This document shows positions 1-5,316 of a stretch of 5,841 nucleotides of DNA, piece after piece. The stretch is from JAWXCM01 sp034408745 (GTDB taxonomy: Bacteria > Acidobacteriota > Terriglobia > Bryobacterales > Bryobacteraceae), in the NCBI GenBank assembly GCA_034408745.1, contig JAWXCM010000423.1, forward strand, positions 1-5,841, written 5' to 3'. A model generated the notes under the pieces. It did not search any database and was not told where the DNA came from. It saw only the letters and a program-made list of their open reading frames with translations. The translations under genes and the position numbers were made by a program. Each line of letters starts with the position of its first letter. Within the stretch, counting starts at the first letter, position 1.

Positions 1-192
1 CGGCGGAGAGCACCACAGGTTAAGATTCTTTAATCGCTAAGTTAGCGCTTATGGGCCCCCAGGCCTGCGGCGGGTCCCCAGACCCGCCTGCCCTCACACG
101 GGCAACCGCCCAATCCAATGCCAGAAGCATGTAGGTCTGAGGTGGTCTGCCACTCAAAGCCGGTGTCGAGCGGGATCACTACGGCGGGCTAT
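1..192. other. Non-coding left edge with two inverted repeats
   Basis: I see no credible gene here. The stretch lies downstream of the minus-strand PEP-CTERM pseudogene. It holds an imperfect 21-base palindrome at 31-51, with arms TAAtCGCTAA and TTAGCGcTTA around a central G, and a GC-rich hairpin at 69-88. The reading frame running through 118-318 on the plus strand is antisense to the conserved PEP-CTERM end and is not a gene. Confidence 0.5.
69..88 (-). terminator. GC-rich hairpin, possible terminator of PEP-CTERM copy 1
   Basis: GGCGGGT (69-75) pairs perfectly with ACCCGCC (82-88) around a six-base loop, and flanking GGC (62-64) and GCC (90-92) could extend it through an internal loop. 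It lies about 105 bases beyond the stop codon of the minus-strand gene ending at 193. No T-run follows on either strand, so this is a stable hairpin but not a standard intrinsic terminator. Confidence 0.3.
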
Positions 193-712
193 TCAGCCGG
201 CCCACCCGCGACGCCGAGCCAGCGCCAGTCCAACGACGATGGCCGCCAACGGAGCATAGCCAGGCTCCGGGACCGCGGAGTCGCCCTCAACCGTGCCGCT
301 CGTCGCGTAGTCAAATAGTCCCGCGTACAGATCAATGGCGCCACTGCCAGGGAAATCCGGGCCGGTCAATACCGCCACGACACCTCCGGCATCCGTCAAA
401 GGAACGGCAAACCGCACTAATGCAATGTCCCCGTTCGTGTCGTGCAGTACAACGAAACTTTGCGAGTTAATGAGACCGTTCAGCGAGCTGTTCGACGGTG
501 TCAGGAGTCCACCTTCAAGGCCGTAAGCCACTTCAGCCGGCGTGTTGATCGACCAGTCCGAATACGTGACCGTGGTTGCGTCGCAGGTGAAGGATCCGGT
601 CATAGGAACCCGAAAGCAACTGGACAGACTGCAGCGTCCAGACCACACCGGCGTGAGCCTGCGTTGCCAGGCCGAGGAACAGAGCAAGTACCGCGAGAAA
701 GTGCCGTTTCAT
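193..712 (-). pseudogene. PEP-CTERM surface protein, copy 1, frameshifted
   Basis: This is the remnant of a small exported protein carrying a PEP-CTERM sorting tail. In the family, the tail directs processing by an exosortase and attachment or release at the cell surface. Translation from the ATG at 712-710 gives a clear Sec signal peptide (MKRHFLAVLALFLGLATQAHA) followed by GVVWTLQS. The frame then breaks at the CCC run 609-611, where copy 2 has one base fewer. Downstream in the shifted frame come a TYSDWSI segment and a C-terminus with VPEPGYAP, a hydrophobic stretch and the basic end ARRRG, finishing at TGA 195-193. Removing one base restores about 172 residues. The PEP motif, transmembrane helix and arginine cluster make the family call firm; the ligand or role is unknown. 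The extra base could be a sequencing error, but copy 2 is independently broken, which favours real decay. Confidence 0.85.
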
Positions 713-781
713 ATCCCCGAGAGGATATCGAACGTCGCCATGGGGAGTCACCGCCTGAGCCACCCTGCGTCGGATGGACCT

Positions 782-961
782 CTGGGCGAGGAGCACATCA
801 AGCCCCCGCGCCTGGGTAACCGGCCACGACCTGCTGGCCCTGGGCATTCCCCCGGCCCGCAGTGGGCCACTTGCTGGACCAAAATCGAAGACGCCCATCT
901 CGAGGGCCGCATCACGACACGCCAGGAGGGTCTTGCGCTCGCTGCCGAGGCTCGAAGATGA
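782..961 (+). pseudogene. C-terminal remnant of CCA-adding tRNA nucleotidyltransferase/poly(A) polymerase-like gene
   Basis: Joining pieces from all three forward frames rebuilds a recognisable tail: LGEEHIKPPRL (frame of 782), VTGHDLLALGIPP (from 816), AVGHLLDQ (from 859) and IEDAHLEGRITTRQEGLA (from 884), ending at TGA 959-961. The pattern TGHDLLALGIPPGP..G.LL..IEDA.LEGR...R.E.LA is that of the C-terminal end of class II tRNA nucleotidyltransferases/poly(A) polymerases, which add CCA to tRNA 3' ends. Each frame change fits a single added base, in GGG 814-816, the C-rich run 849-858 and AAAA 881-884. The catalytic N-terminal domain is absent; the PEP-CTERM copy occupies the place where it should be. 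No start codon or ribosome site belongs to it. The family call is from memory of the motif, not from a search. Confidence 0.65.
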
Positions 962-962
962 G

Positions 963-980
963 AGCCCTGCAAAGCAGGCT
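963..980 (-). terminator. Weak hairpin after the secreted-protein gene
   Basis: CCTGC (966-970) pairs with GCAGG (974-978) around AAA, and AG/CT extends the stem past a bulged C at 965. It lies just beyond the stop of the minus-strand gene ending at 992. There is no T-run, so termination is only a possibility. Confidence 0.25.
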
Positions 981-991
981 TAGGGCTGGGG

Positions 992-1396
992 CTAGGGCTG
1001 TACCGACGCCCGCATCACCTCCGACCCTGCCGGCATCTTCACCGTGGCGTCGGATTCCGCGGTGACAATCACGTCGAAGCTCTTTAGCTGTGTGACGCTC
1101 TTGAATTCGCCTTTAAGGTTCTTACCAGGCTTAAGCGAGCCCTGATTCACCGGTTCGCCGCCCCGCTCCTGAAACCATACGACGTAGGCCGATCTGGGCG
1201 GGGTCAGGTTCTCAGGCGCCGCAAGGTGTTCCACTTCCAGCTCCACTTTCGTGTTGCCGTTCTTGTCACGTCCGACGTCCACCTGCCCTTTCGCCGCCGG
1301 GACGGACTTGTCAGCGGTCAGGGGATACTTTTTCGCGTAACCTACGCCGCTCACGCCGAGCAACATCGCGAGCGTACACAAAGTGAGTCTGTTCAT
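992..1396 (-). CDS. Small secreted protein, RskA C-terminal-like
   Basis: This is a 134-residue exported protein of unknown role. Residues 1-21 form a Sec signal peptide (MNRLTLCTLAMLLGVSGVGYA), with probable cleavage before KKYP. The rest is hydrophilic, with lysine-rich turns. The segment at about 68-113 (YVVWFQERGGEPVNQGSL, then LKGEFKSV, then LKSFDVIVTAE) resembles the extracytoplasmic domain of anti-sigma-K (RskA-type) factors and stand-alone secreted proteins common in Acidobacteria, where a beta-sandwich is expected. It lacks the zinc-binding anti-sigma domain and the membrane helix, so it is unlikely to be an anti-sigma factor. The ATG at 1396-1394 is preceded by AAGGGA with about five bases between, a good ribosome site. 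It is divergent from the lactonase gene and shares its upstream region. Base composition is like that of its neighbours and the frame is intact. Confidence 0.7.
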   Translation of the reverse strand: MNRLTLCTLAMLLGVSGVGYAKKYPLTADKSVPAAKGQVDVGRDKNGNTKVELEVEHLAAPENLTPPRSAYVVWFQERGGEPVNQGSLKPGKNLKGEFKSVTQLKSFDVIVTAESDATVKMPAGSEVMRASVQP

Positions 1397-1666
1397 AACG
1401 TCCCTTACTTGGACGCTGACCGCGTGCCTTTTTCAAAACTTTCTTGTTGGCTTTTGAGTCTCCGCAGGCAGGCCCCCGAGCGGACGCGGCGGAACTCGAA
1501 ATCATGAAGGTTATCAGGAAGAACTGCTGGTCAGGAGAAGCCATGGCTCTGCTGCCGCTCCCCCATTCAGTCAAGCTCTCCCTAAAGATGCATCACCGCA
1601 AAACTCACACCACATAGAAAGATATCGCCAAAAGGGTCCGCCCAATCCCCTGCAGGGTGGGTCATC

Positions 1667-1679
1667 TGTAACCGTTACA
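1667..1679. promoter_or_regulatory. 13-base palindromic operator candidate
   Basis: TGTAAC (1667-1672) and its exact complement GTTACA (1674-1679) flank one central C. The half-sites resemble those of LacI/GalR-type operators (TGTAAACGTTTACA-like), though one base shorter. It sits about 15 bases upstream of the -35-like element of the lactonase promoter candidate, where an activator or repressor could act. No regulator gene is nearby, so the binding protein is unknown. Confidence 0.4.
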
Positions 1680-1694
1680 TTTTGTTCCTGTCAG

Positions 1695-1722
1695 CTGAAA
1701 ACGCGGCATTTCAGTCTATACT
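1695..1722 (+). promoter_or_regulatory. Sigma-70-like promoter candidate for lactonase gene
   Basis: TATACT (1717-1722) matches five of six bases of the -10 consensus. CTGAAA (1695-1700), 16 bases upstream, matches four of six of TTGACA. The ATG at 1753 would be about 25 bases beyond the expected transcription start, giving a short 5' leader that contains the ribosome site AAAGGA (1740-1745). Confidence 0.4.
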
Positions 1723-1752
1723 CGACCACTATTTCTCCGAAAGGAAATATGA

Positions 1753-3207
1753 ATGGTCGCCACCTTGTCGTCGCGCAGAAGTTTTCTCTCCTGTTCCGCA
1801 GGCTCTCTTATTGCCGCAGGTTCGCTGTTCCGAGCCTCGGCCCAGGAGCTCCGGCAAACCTGGATGTACGTGGGCTGCTACACCGCCCGCGGCCCCGGCA
1901 TCTCACGCTACCGGCTTGATTCAGCCACCGGTACTCTGACCCTGGTCGACGTTATGCAGGGACTGCAGAATCCCTCATTCCTTGCCATTGAACCGTCCGG
2001 CCGGTACCTGTACTCCGTCAATGAAATCGGGAATTATGAGAACCGGCAATCGGGTTCCGTGACTGCGTTTTCCATCGGCTCCACAGGCAACCTGACACTC
2101 CTCAACCGTCAGCCGACCGAAGGTCAGAACCCGGCGCACCTGAGCGTGGATCCAACCGGCCGTTACGTACTTGCCGCCAACTATTCGGGTGGAAGCGTTG
2201 CCGCTCTCCCCATCCTGGCAAACGGCGAACTGGCCGCGCCCACCAGCGTGGTCCGGCATCAGGGAACGCTGGGACCGAACACGGGCCGACAGGAAGCGGC
2301 GCATGCGCATATGATTCTGCCGGATCTGTCGGGCCGCTACGTGCTTGCCAACGACCTCGGACTGGATCGCACCTTCATCTACCGCCTCGATGGAACCAAC
2401 GGCAGTCTGGTGGCAGGCGATCCTCAGTTTTCCGTTGCTGAAGCCGGAGCGGGTCCAAGGCATCTGGCGTTTCATCCCAACGGTCAGCTTGTGTTCGTGC
2501 TGAATGAGCTGAACTCGACGCTGCGCTCCTATACGTGGGACCCCGATCGGGGACTCCTCGGGTCCGTCCAGTCCATATCCACATTGCCCGAGGGCTACAA
2601 GGGCGTGAACACAACCGCGCACGTGGTGGTGGCTCCGTCCGGCCGCTTCGTCTACGCGTCCAACCGTGGGCACGACAGCATCGCGGTGTTCTCGCTGGAT
2701 CCTTCGACCGGCAGACTCACCGCGGTCGAGCGCGTGTGGACCATGGGCGAAACACCCCGCAACATGGCCATCGACCCGTCCGGCGAATGGATGTTCGTGG
2801 CGCATCAGAACACCGACAATATCGTGGGATTCCGTGTGAATCAGTCCACCGGAAGGCTCACACCGACGGGTCAGTTCATCGGAACGGGCCAACCCGTCTG
2901 CATTGTGTTCCTGCCTCCTCCCGCTGCCGGCAACAGTACCGTGTCGGGTGTCACGTTCAACGCTACTCCGAGTCCGGCGTTCTCTTACGACGCTTCAGGC
3001 AATGCCCAGACCACGCTGTCCTGGAACGCACCCTCGGCCAGCAACCCGGAGATTCGCGTCGGCTCAGCGACGGGTCCCAGCATGGGCTTTCAGCCCAAGT
3101 GGGGCTCCACCACAACGGGCAAATGGGTGGCTGACGGCATGATGTTTTACCTGCAGGACGGCGCCACCACGCTGGGCACCGTCACAGTCCGCGTTCGGCA
3201 AGGCTGA
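1753..3207 (+). CDS. Tat-exported lactonase-family beta-propeller protein with C-terminal module
   Basis: This is a 484-residue protein. Residues 1-30 are a twin-arginine signal (SSRRSFL at 6-12, hydrophobic stretch, ASA before Q31), so it should be exported folded. Residues about 35-388 form a seven-bladed beta-propeller of the lactonase/6-phosphogluconolactonase family (PF10282). Repeated P-S/T/N-G-R-Y/F turns mark the blades (PSGRYLYSVNE 81-91, PTGRYVLAANY, LSGRYVLANDL, HPNGQLVFVLNEL 241-253, PSGRFVYASNR, PSGEWMFVAHQ). Family-typical H184/H186, GPRH 234-237 and NE 251-252 are present. Cytosolic Pgl enzymes end near 340 residues. Here a roughly 90-residue tail follows, with SWNAP, EIRVGS and GKWVADGMMFYLQD, a beta-rich module I associate with secreted Acidobacteria proteins. 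Export argues against cytosolic pentose-phosphate work; the substrate may be an extracellular lactone or there may be only binding. The ATG at 1753 has AAAGGA seven bases upstream. An ATG at 1749 is out of frame. Confidence 0.88.
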   Translation: MVATLSSRRSFLSCSAGSLIAAGSLFRASAQELRQTWMYVGCYTARGPGISRYRLDSATGTLTLVDVMQGLQNPSFLAIEPSGRYLYSVNEIGNYENRQSGSVTAFSIGSTGNLTLLNRQPTEGQNPAHLSVDPTGRYVLAANYSGGSVAALPILANGELAAPTSVVRHQGTLGPNTGRQEAAHAHMILPDLSGRYVLANDLGLDRTFIYRLDGTNGSLVAGDPQFSVAEAGAGPRHLAFHPNGQLVFVLNELNSTLRSYTWDPDRGLLGSVQSISTLPEGYKGVNTTAHVVVAPSGRFVYASNRGHDSIAVFSLDPSTGRLTAVERVWTMGETPRNMAIDPSGEWMFVAHQNTDNIVGFRVNQSTGRLTPTGQFIGTGQPVCIVFLPPPAAGNSTVSGVTFNATPSPAFSYDASGNAQTTLSWNAPSASNPEIRVGSATGPSMGFQPKWGSTTTGKWVADGMMFYLQDGATTLGTVTVRVRQG

Positions 3208-3226
3208 CCACTGCTCGACACTGAAC

Positions 3227-3243
3227 TCCGGCGTCACGCCGGA
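3227..3243 (+). terminator. Hairpin 20 bases after lactonase stop
   Basis: TCCGGCG (3227-3233) pairs perfectly with CGCCGGA (3237-3243) around TCA. Its position just behind the stop at 3207 suits a transcript end, but no T-run follows, so it may act as a 3' stabiliser or in tandem with the larger hairpin at 3266. Confidence 0.4.
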
Positions 3244-3265
3244 ATAAGCACCTGCACCTCACTGG

Positions 3266-3304
3266 GGGGCCGCAGCGATACGGGCAAACATCGCTGCGGG
3301 CCCC
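3266..3304. terminator. Long hairpin between convergent genes
   Basis: GGGGCCGCAGCGAT (3266-3279) pairs with ATCGCTGC, GG and CCCC (3290-3304) around a ten-base loop. This makes 14 pairs with a single bulged G. It lies between the lactonase gene and the minus-strand PEP-CTERM copy 2, which converge on it, so it could end transcripts from both sides. Neither side has a T-run, so the mechanism is uncertain. Confidence 0.45.
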
Positions 3305-3472
3305 AACACCCGTCCCGCCCGGATTGTGGAAGTGGGCAGCGGCGGGTAAACCGCCTTGTGCTGCGGGGCTGGAGCGTGCTTGCCTGAGATCAAGCCTGGA
3401 GTGGCTTCCAGTTGTGAGGGAGCAACTCGGCGAGGCGATTCACCGGATAGGTCACTCCCCAACCGTAACGAA

Positions 3473-3911
3473 TTACCCGCGACGCCGAGCCAGCGCCATT
3501 CCGAGGACGATGGCCGCCAACGGAGCATAGCCAGGCTCCGGAACCGCGGCGGCGCCCTCAACCGTGCCGCCCGTCGCGTAGTCCAACACTCCCCCGAACA
3601 GATCAATGGCGCCACTGCTAGGAAAATCCGGGCCGGTCGATCACGCCACGACACCACCGGCATCCGTCAAAGGAACTCAGAAGTCCACCTTCAAGGCCGT
3701 ACGCCACGTCAGTCGGCGTGCTGATCGACCAGTCCGAATACGTGTCCGTGGTTGCGTCGTAGGTGAAGTATCCGGCCAGAGAAACCGAAACCAGCGGGCC
3801 AGACTGCAGCGTCCAGACCACACCGGCGTGAGCCTGCGTTGCCAGGCCGAGGGAGAGAGCAATTACCGCGAGAATGTGCCGTTTCCTATCGCCGGGAGGA
3901 TAACATTTCAC
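3473..3911 (-). pseudogene. PEP-CTERM surface protein, copy 2, start lost and internally deleted
   Basis: This is a paralogue of the 193-712 gene on the same strand. The N-terminal part reads RKRHILAVIALSLGLATQAHA (signal peptide), then GVVWTLQSGPLVSVSLAGYFTYDATTDTYSDWSI and GLEGGLL. The ATG of copy 1 is AGG here (3887-3885); a GTG at 3911 is in frame and could rescue initiation, but without an obvious ribosome site. At 3676/3677, 95 bases present in copy 1 (406-500) are missing, which shifts the frame and leads to an early stop. Beyond it, the correct C-terminus is still readable in another frame: AIDLFGGVLDYATGG, VPEPGYAP, hydrophobic stretch, LARRRG, TAA at 3475-3473. The 202-base block 3475-3676 aligns without gaps to 204-405 with about 18 mismatches by hand count. 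The intact PEP-CTERM end suggests fairly recent decay. Confidence 0.85.
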
Positions 3912-4071
3912 GATGCCGCGTTCGCTGCAATTCAGGCTGCAAATGATGACTAACCGTGAGTGTCCGCTGGCAACTCAACAGATGTAGTGCACCGCCTCGG
4001 CCATTCGAGCATGCAGTGACCCAACGACGCCGACACAACCCACTCTGGCTCCTCCCGTGCGCGCGAATACT
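3912..4071. other. Intergenic spacer without visible genes
   Basis: The 160 bases between the remnant start of PEP-CTERM copy 2 and the end of the toxin gene hold no convincing reading frame, hairpin with T-run or repeat that I could find. The upstream sequence of copy 2 resembles that of copy 1 only as far as about 3903. Confidence 0.5.
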
Positions 4072-4635
4072 TCAGAACATGTACTCGCGAAGGACCGAAA
4101 CCGTCTGCGTCAGGCCTTGCCTCTCCAGCGTCGCCAGATATTCCGCTGCCGTTTTGGGCGGGCGCTTCAGGCTTAGGCGATGCGTCTGTGCTGCTGCCAC
4201 CACGGCCCCTGGCGCCAGGTCCAGGAGGTGAAGGACGAATGCATCGGGGTGTTGCGCGTCAATTTCGAATGGACCCAGGACGTCTGGAGGAAAGTCGCGC
4301 AAGTTCATCGTCACGATGACGTCCGCATGGCCACGAATTGCCGCTGCGAGCACGTGCCTGTCGTCCGGATCGGGAAGTTGCAAGCCAGGGACTAAGTCCT
4401 CGTAGCCAGTTACGAGCGCGTCAACTGCGTGCTGGTCCATCAGTTGACGAGTACGCTCCAGCTTGTCTCGTGTGAGGTCGGGACGCTTTTGAAGAAGACT
4501 GGAAATCCACTCCTCATAAACGTTCGCCGACCACTTCGCGCGGAACAATCCCGTGAGCGCGAGGTGCATGAGCAGGTTCCGCAGTTCCGCCGGATACAGC
4601 ACGTTGGCATCGTAGAATGCGGTGAACGCGGACAC
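4072..4635 (-). CDS. PIN-domain ribonuclease toxin (VapC50-like)
   Basis: This 187-residue protein is a predicted Mg-dependent RNase, the toxin of a type II toxin-antitoxin pair. The PIN domain (PF13470-type) spans about 5-125. Candidate metal-binding acids are D9 (FYDANVLYP), E41/E42 (VYEEW), D89 or D91/D92 (LPDPDDRHVLAAAI), and D114 with N111 (IVTMNLRDFP). A C-terminal helical extension from about 128 to 187 matches the longer VapC50 type rather than the classical VapC of about 130 residues. The start is GTG at 4635-4633; the next internal Met (23) would lose the essential D9. It begins six bases after the antitoxin stop at 4642, so expression is probably by translational coupling. All expected acids are present, so the toxin looks active. 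The resemblance to mycobacterial VapC50, also paired with an excisionase-like antitoxin, is from family knowledge. Confidence 0.85.
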   Translation of the reverse strand: MSAFTAFYDANVLYPAELRNLLMHLALTGLFRAKWSANVYEEWISSLLQKRPDLTRDKLERTRQLMDQHAVDALVTGYEDLVPGLQLPDPDDRHVLAAAIRGHADVIVTMNLRDFPPDVLGPFEIDAQHPDAFVLHLLDLAPGAVVAAAQTHRLSLKRPPKTAAEYLATLERQGLTQTVSVLREYMF

Positions 4636-4641
4636 TGGAGC

Positions 4642-5115
4642 CTACAACCCGATTTCCTCATCGTAGGCTGCCAGTTCGGCGAGAACGGCGCGGCGCTCAG
4701 AATCGACTCGGCGTTTGTACGCCAGTAACGCCTCGAAGCGTACTCGGCGATGCGTTCCCACCCGCCGATATTCGATCCTGCCCTCGTCGAGGAGTTGGAT
4801 CAGCGACGGTCGCGAGATGTTTAGCATGTCCGCAGCCTCTTGCGTGGTGAGTTCGGCGTGTACCGGAATCAGCGTCACGGCGTTTCCGCGCCCCATCTCT
4901 TCAAGAATATGGATCAGCATCCGCACAACGGAGGCCGGAAGTGTTACCGTCCCCGCCCCCGGATCGTCGAGCATTCGGAGTTGAAGCGGCTCGGTCGTTT
5001 GGGTGCGCGCGGCGAGAATCCGGCTGGTCTCTTTCGCGAGGATCGCCTCCGCCTCAGACGGCAACGTTGCTGCGAGTGTTCCTTGTGCCACGGCCAGTTC
5101 CGCTCCCGACCTCAT
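4642..5115 (-). CDS. Excisionase-type HTH antitoxin
   Basis: This 157-residue protein is predicted to bind DNA through a MerR/excisionase-like winged helix (HTH_17) at about 88-135: ELTTQEAADMLNISRPSLIQLL, then DEGRIEYRRVGTHRRVRFEALLAYKR. This is the usual pattern of helix, turn, recognition helix and wing. The N-terminal 60 residues are alanine/glutamate-rich and probably helical. A segment of about 57-75 (VTLPASVVRMLIHILEEM) may serve dimerisation. The C-terminal helix (ERRAVLAELAAYDEEIGL) is a likely toxin-binding end, as antitoxins often carry this in the C-terminus. As first gene of the operon it would both neutralise the PIN toxin and repress the promoter; four TCGA-centred units just upstream (5123-5159) are the obvious operator. 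ATG 5115-5113 has only a weak ribosome site, so a slightly downstream start such as GTG at codon 9 is possible. A phage excisionase is less likely, given the PIN partner and no integrase. Confidence 0.82.
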   Translation of the reverse strand: MRSGAELAVAQGTLAATLPSEAEAILAKETSRILAARTQTTEPLQLRMLDDPGAGTVTLPASVVRMLIHILEEMGRGNAVTLIPVHAELTTQEAADMLNISRPSLIQLLDEGRIEYRRVGTHRRVRFEALLAYKRRVDSERRAVLAELAAYDEEIGL

Positions 5116-5122
5116 CCTAACA

Positions 5123-5159
5123 TAATCGAAGCAATCGAAAGTATTCGAAGCTATCGAGC
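5123..5159 (-). promoter_or_regulatory. Four tandem TCGA-centred units, probable antitoxin operator
   Basis: Read on the minus strand, four contiguous imperfect units follow one another: GCTCGATAG, CTTCGAATA, CTTTCGATTG, CTTCGATTA. The TCGA cores at 5126, 5135, 5145 and 5154 are 9-10 bases apart, close to one helical turn, so bound proteins would line up on one face of the DNA. The array starts eight bases before the antitoxin start codon. Cooperative binding by the HTH protein is the natural inference. Confidence 0.55.
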
Positions 5160-5232
5160 CGCCTGTCCTTGTCTATGGGTTCCACTCGGGAGCCCCATCC
5201 GTCCCATCAATCAAACCTCAGGGAGAACTGAA

Positions 5233-5304
5233 ATGACTGCGAACCTGTATGTAAGCGCGCGGCTGTACGGCTCCTGTTTACGTGTCAATCCTTCTGATCG
5301 GTGA
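5233..5304 (+). CDS. 23-codon reading frame with good ribosome site, doubtful
   Basis: AGGGAG lies about eight bases before ATG 5233, followed by 23 codons (MTANLYVSARLYGSCLRVNP then SDR) and TGA at 5302-5304. The last third lies inside the degenerate terminal CRISPR repeat (5282-5316), and the frame runs against the predicted array transcript. I do not recognise the peptide. It may be the 5' end of a gene that was cut when the array end formed, a leader peptide, or chance. The ribosome site is the only positive evidence. Confidence 0.2.
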   Translation: MTANLYVSARLYGSCLRVNPSDR

Positions 5305-5316
5305 GCGGATTCCGAC
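5282..5316 (-). repeat. Degenerate trailer-end CRISPR repeat
   Basis: This 35-base copy differs from the consensus by GTGTC for GTTTC, two missing C in the CCCC run, GTGAG for GGGAG and CGGAT for CAGAT. The 37-base stretch between it and the next repeat has normal spacer length, so it is a true last repeat rather than chance similarity. The loss of the CCCC arm breaks the hairpin that Cas6-type nucleases usually recognise. Confidence 0.85.

Larger units (their letters stand above)
1397..1752. other. Divergent intergenic region
   Basis: This 356-base stretch separates the divergent secreted-protein and lactonase genes and must hold promoters for both. I see a ten-base palindrome CCCTGCAGGG (1648-1657), a perfect 13-base palindrome (1667-1679), and a promoter candidate for the lactonase (1695-1722). 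No convincing gene is present: a 37-codon frame from 1504 on the plus strand and a longer minus-strand frame crossing 1311-1574 have no ribosome site or recognisable content. Confidence 0.5.

Noticed and set aside
118..526. Plus-strand frames over PEP-CTERM copy 1, and their counterparts near 3324-3953
   Set aside because: They are antisense to the conserved PEP-CTERM sequence; their mutual similarity only reflects the duplication of the real gene on the other strand.
981..998. Three hexamer units TAGGGC/TGGGGC/TAGGGC, telomere-like in look
   Set aside because: Too short to mean anything; it overlaps the end of a gene and probably arose by chance.
1311..1574. 87-codon minus-strand frame with a basic C-terminal half
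   Set aside because: It overlaps the start of the secreted-protein gene in another frame, has no ribosome site and no recognised motif.
1504..1617. 37-codon plus-strand frame starting ATG AAG GTT
   Set aside because: No ribosome site, no recognisable content, and it lies in a divergent promoter region.
1975..2892. Long minus-strand reading frame of 305 codons
   Set aside because: It is antisense to the lactonase propeller, whose motifs and ribosome site are clear; long shadow frames are usual in GC-rich genes.
193..3911. The two PEP-CTERM copies as ends of a composite transposon
   Set aside because: They are degraded surface-protein genes without transposase, terminal inverted repeats or target-site duplications.
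4642..5115. Phage excisionase, implying a prophage or integrative element
   Set aside because: The gene is directly followed by a PIN-domain gene six bases on, there is no integrase or attachment site in view, and this pairing is a known toxin-antitoxin type.
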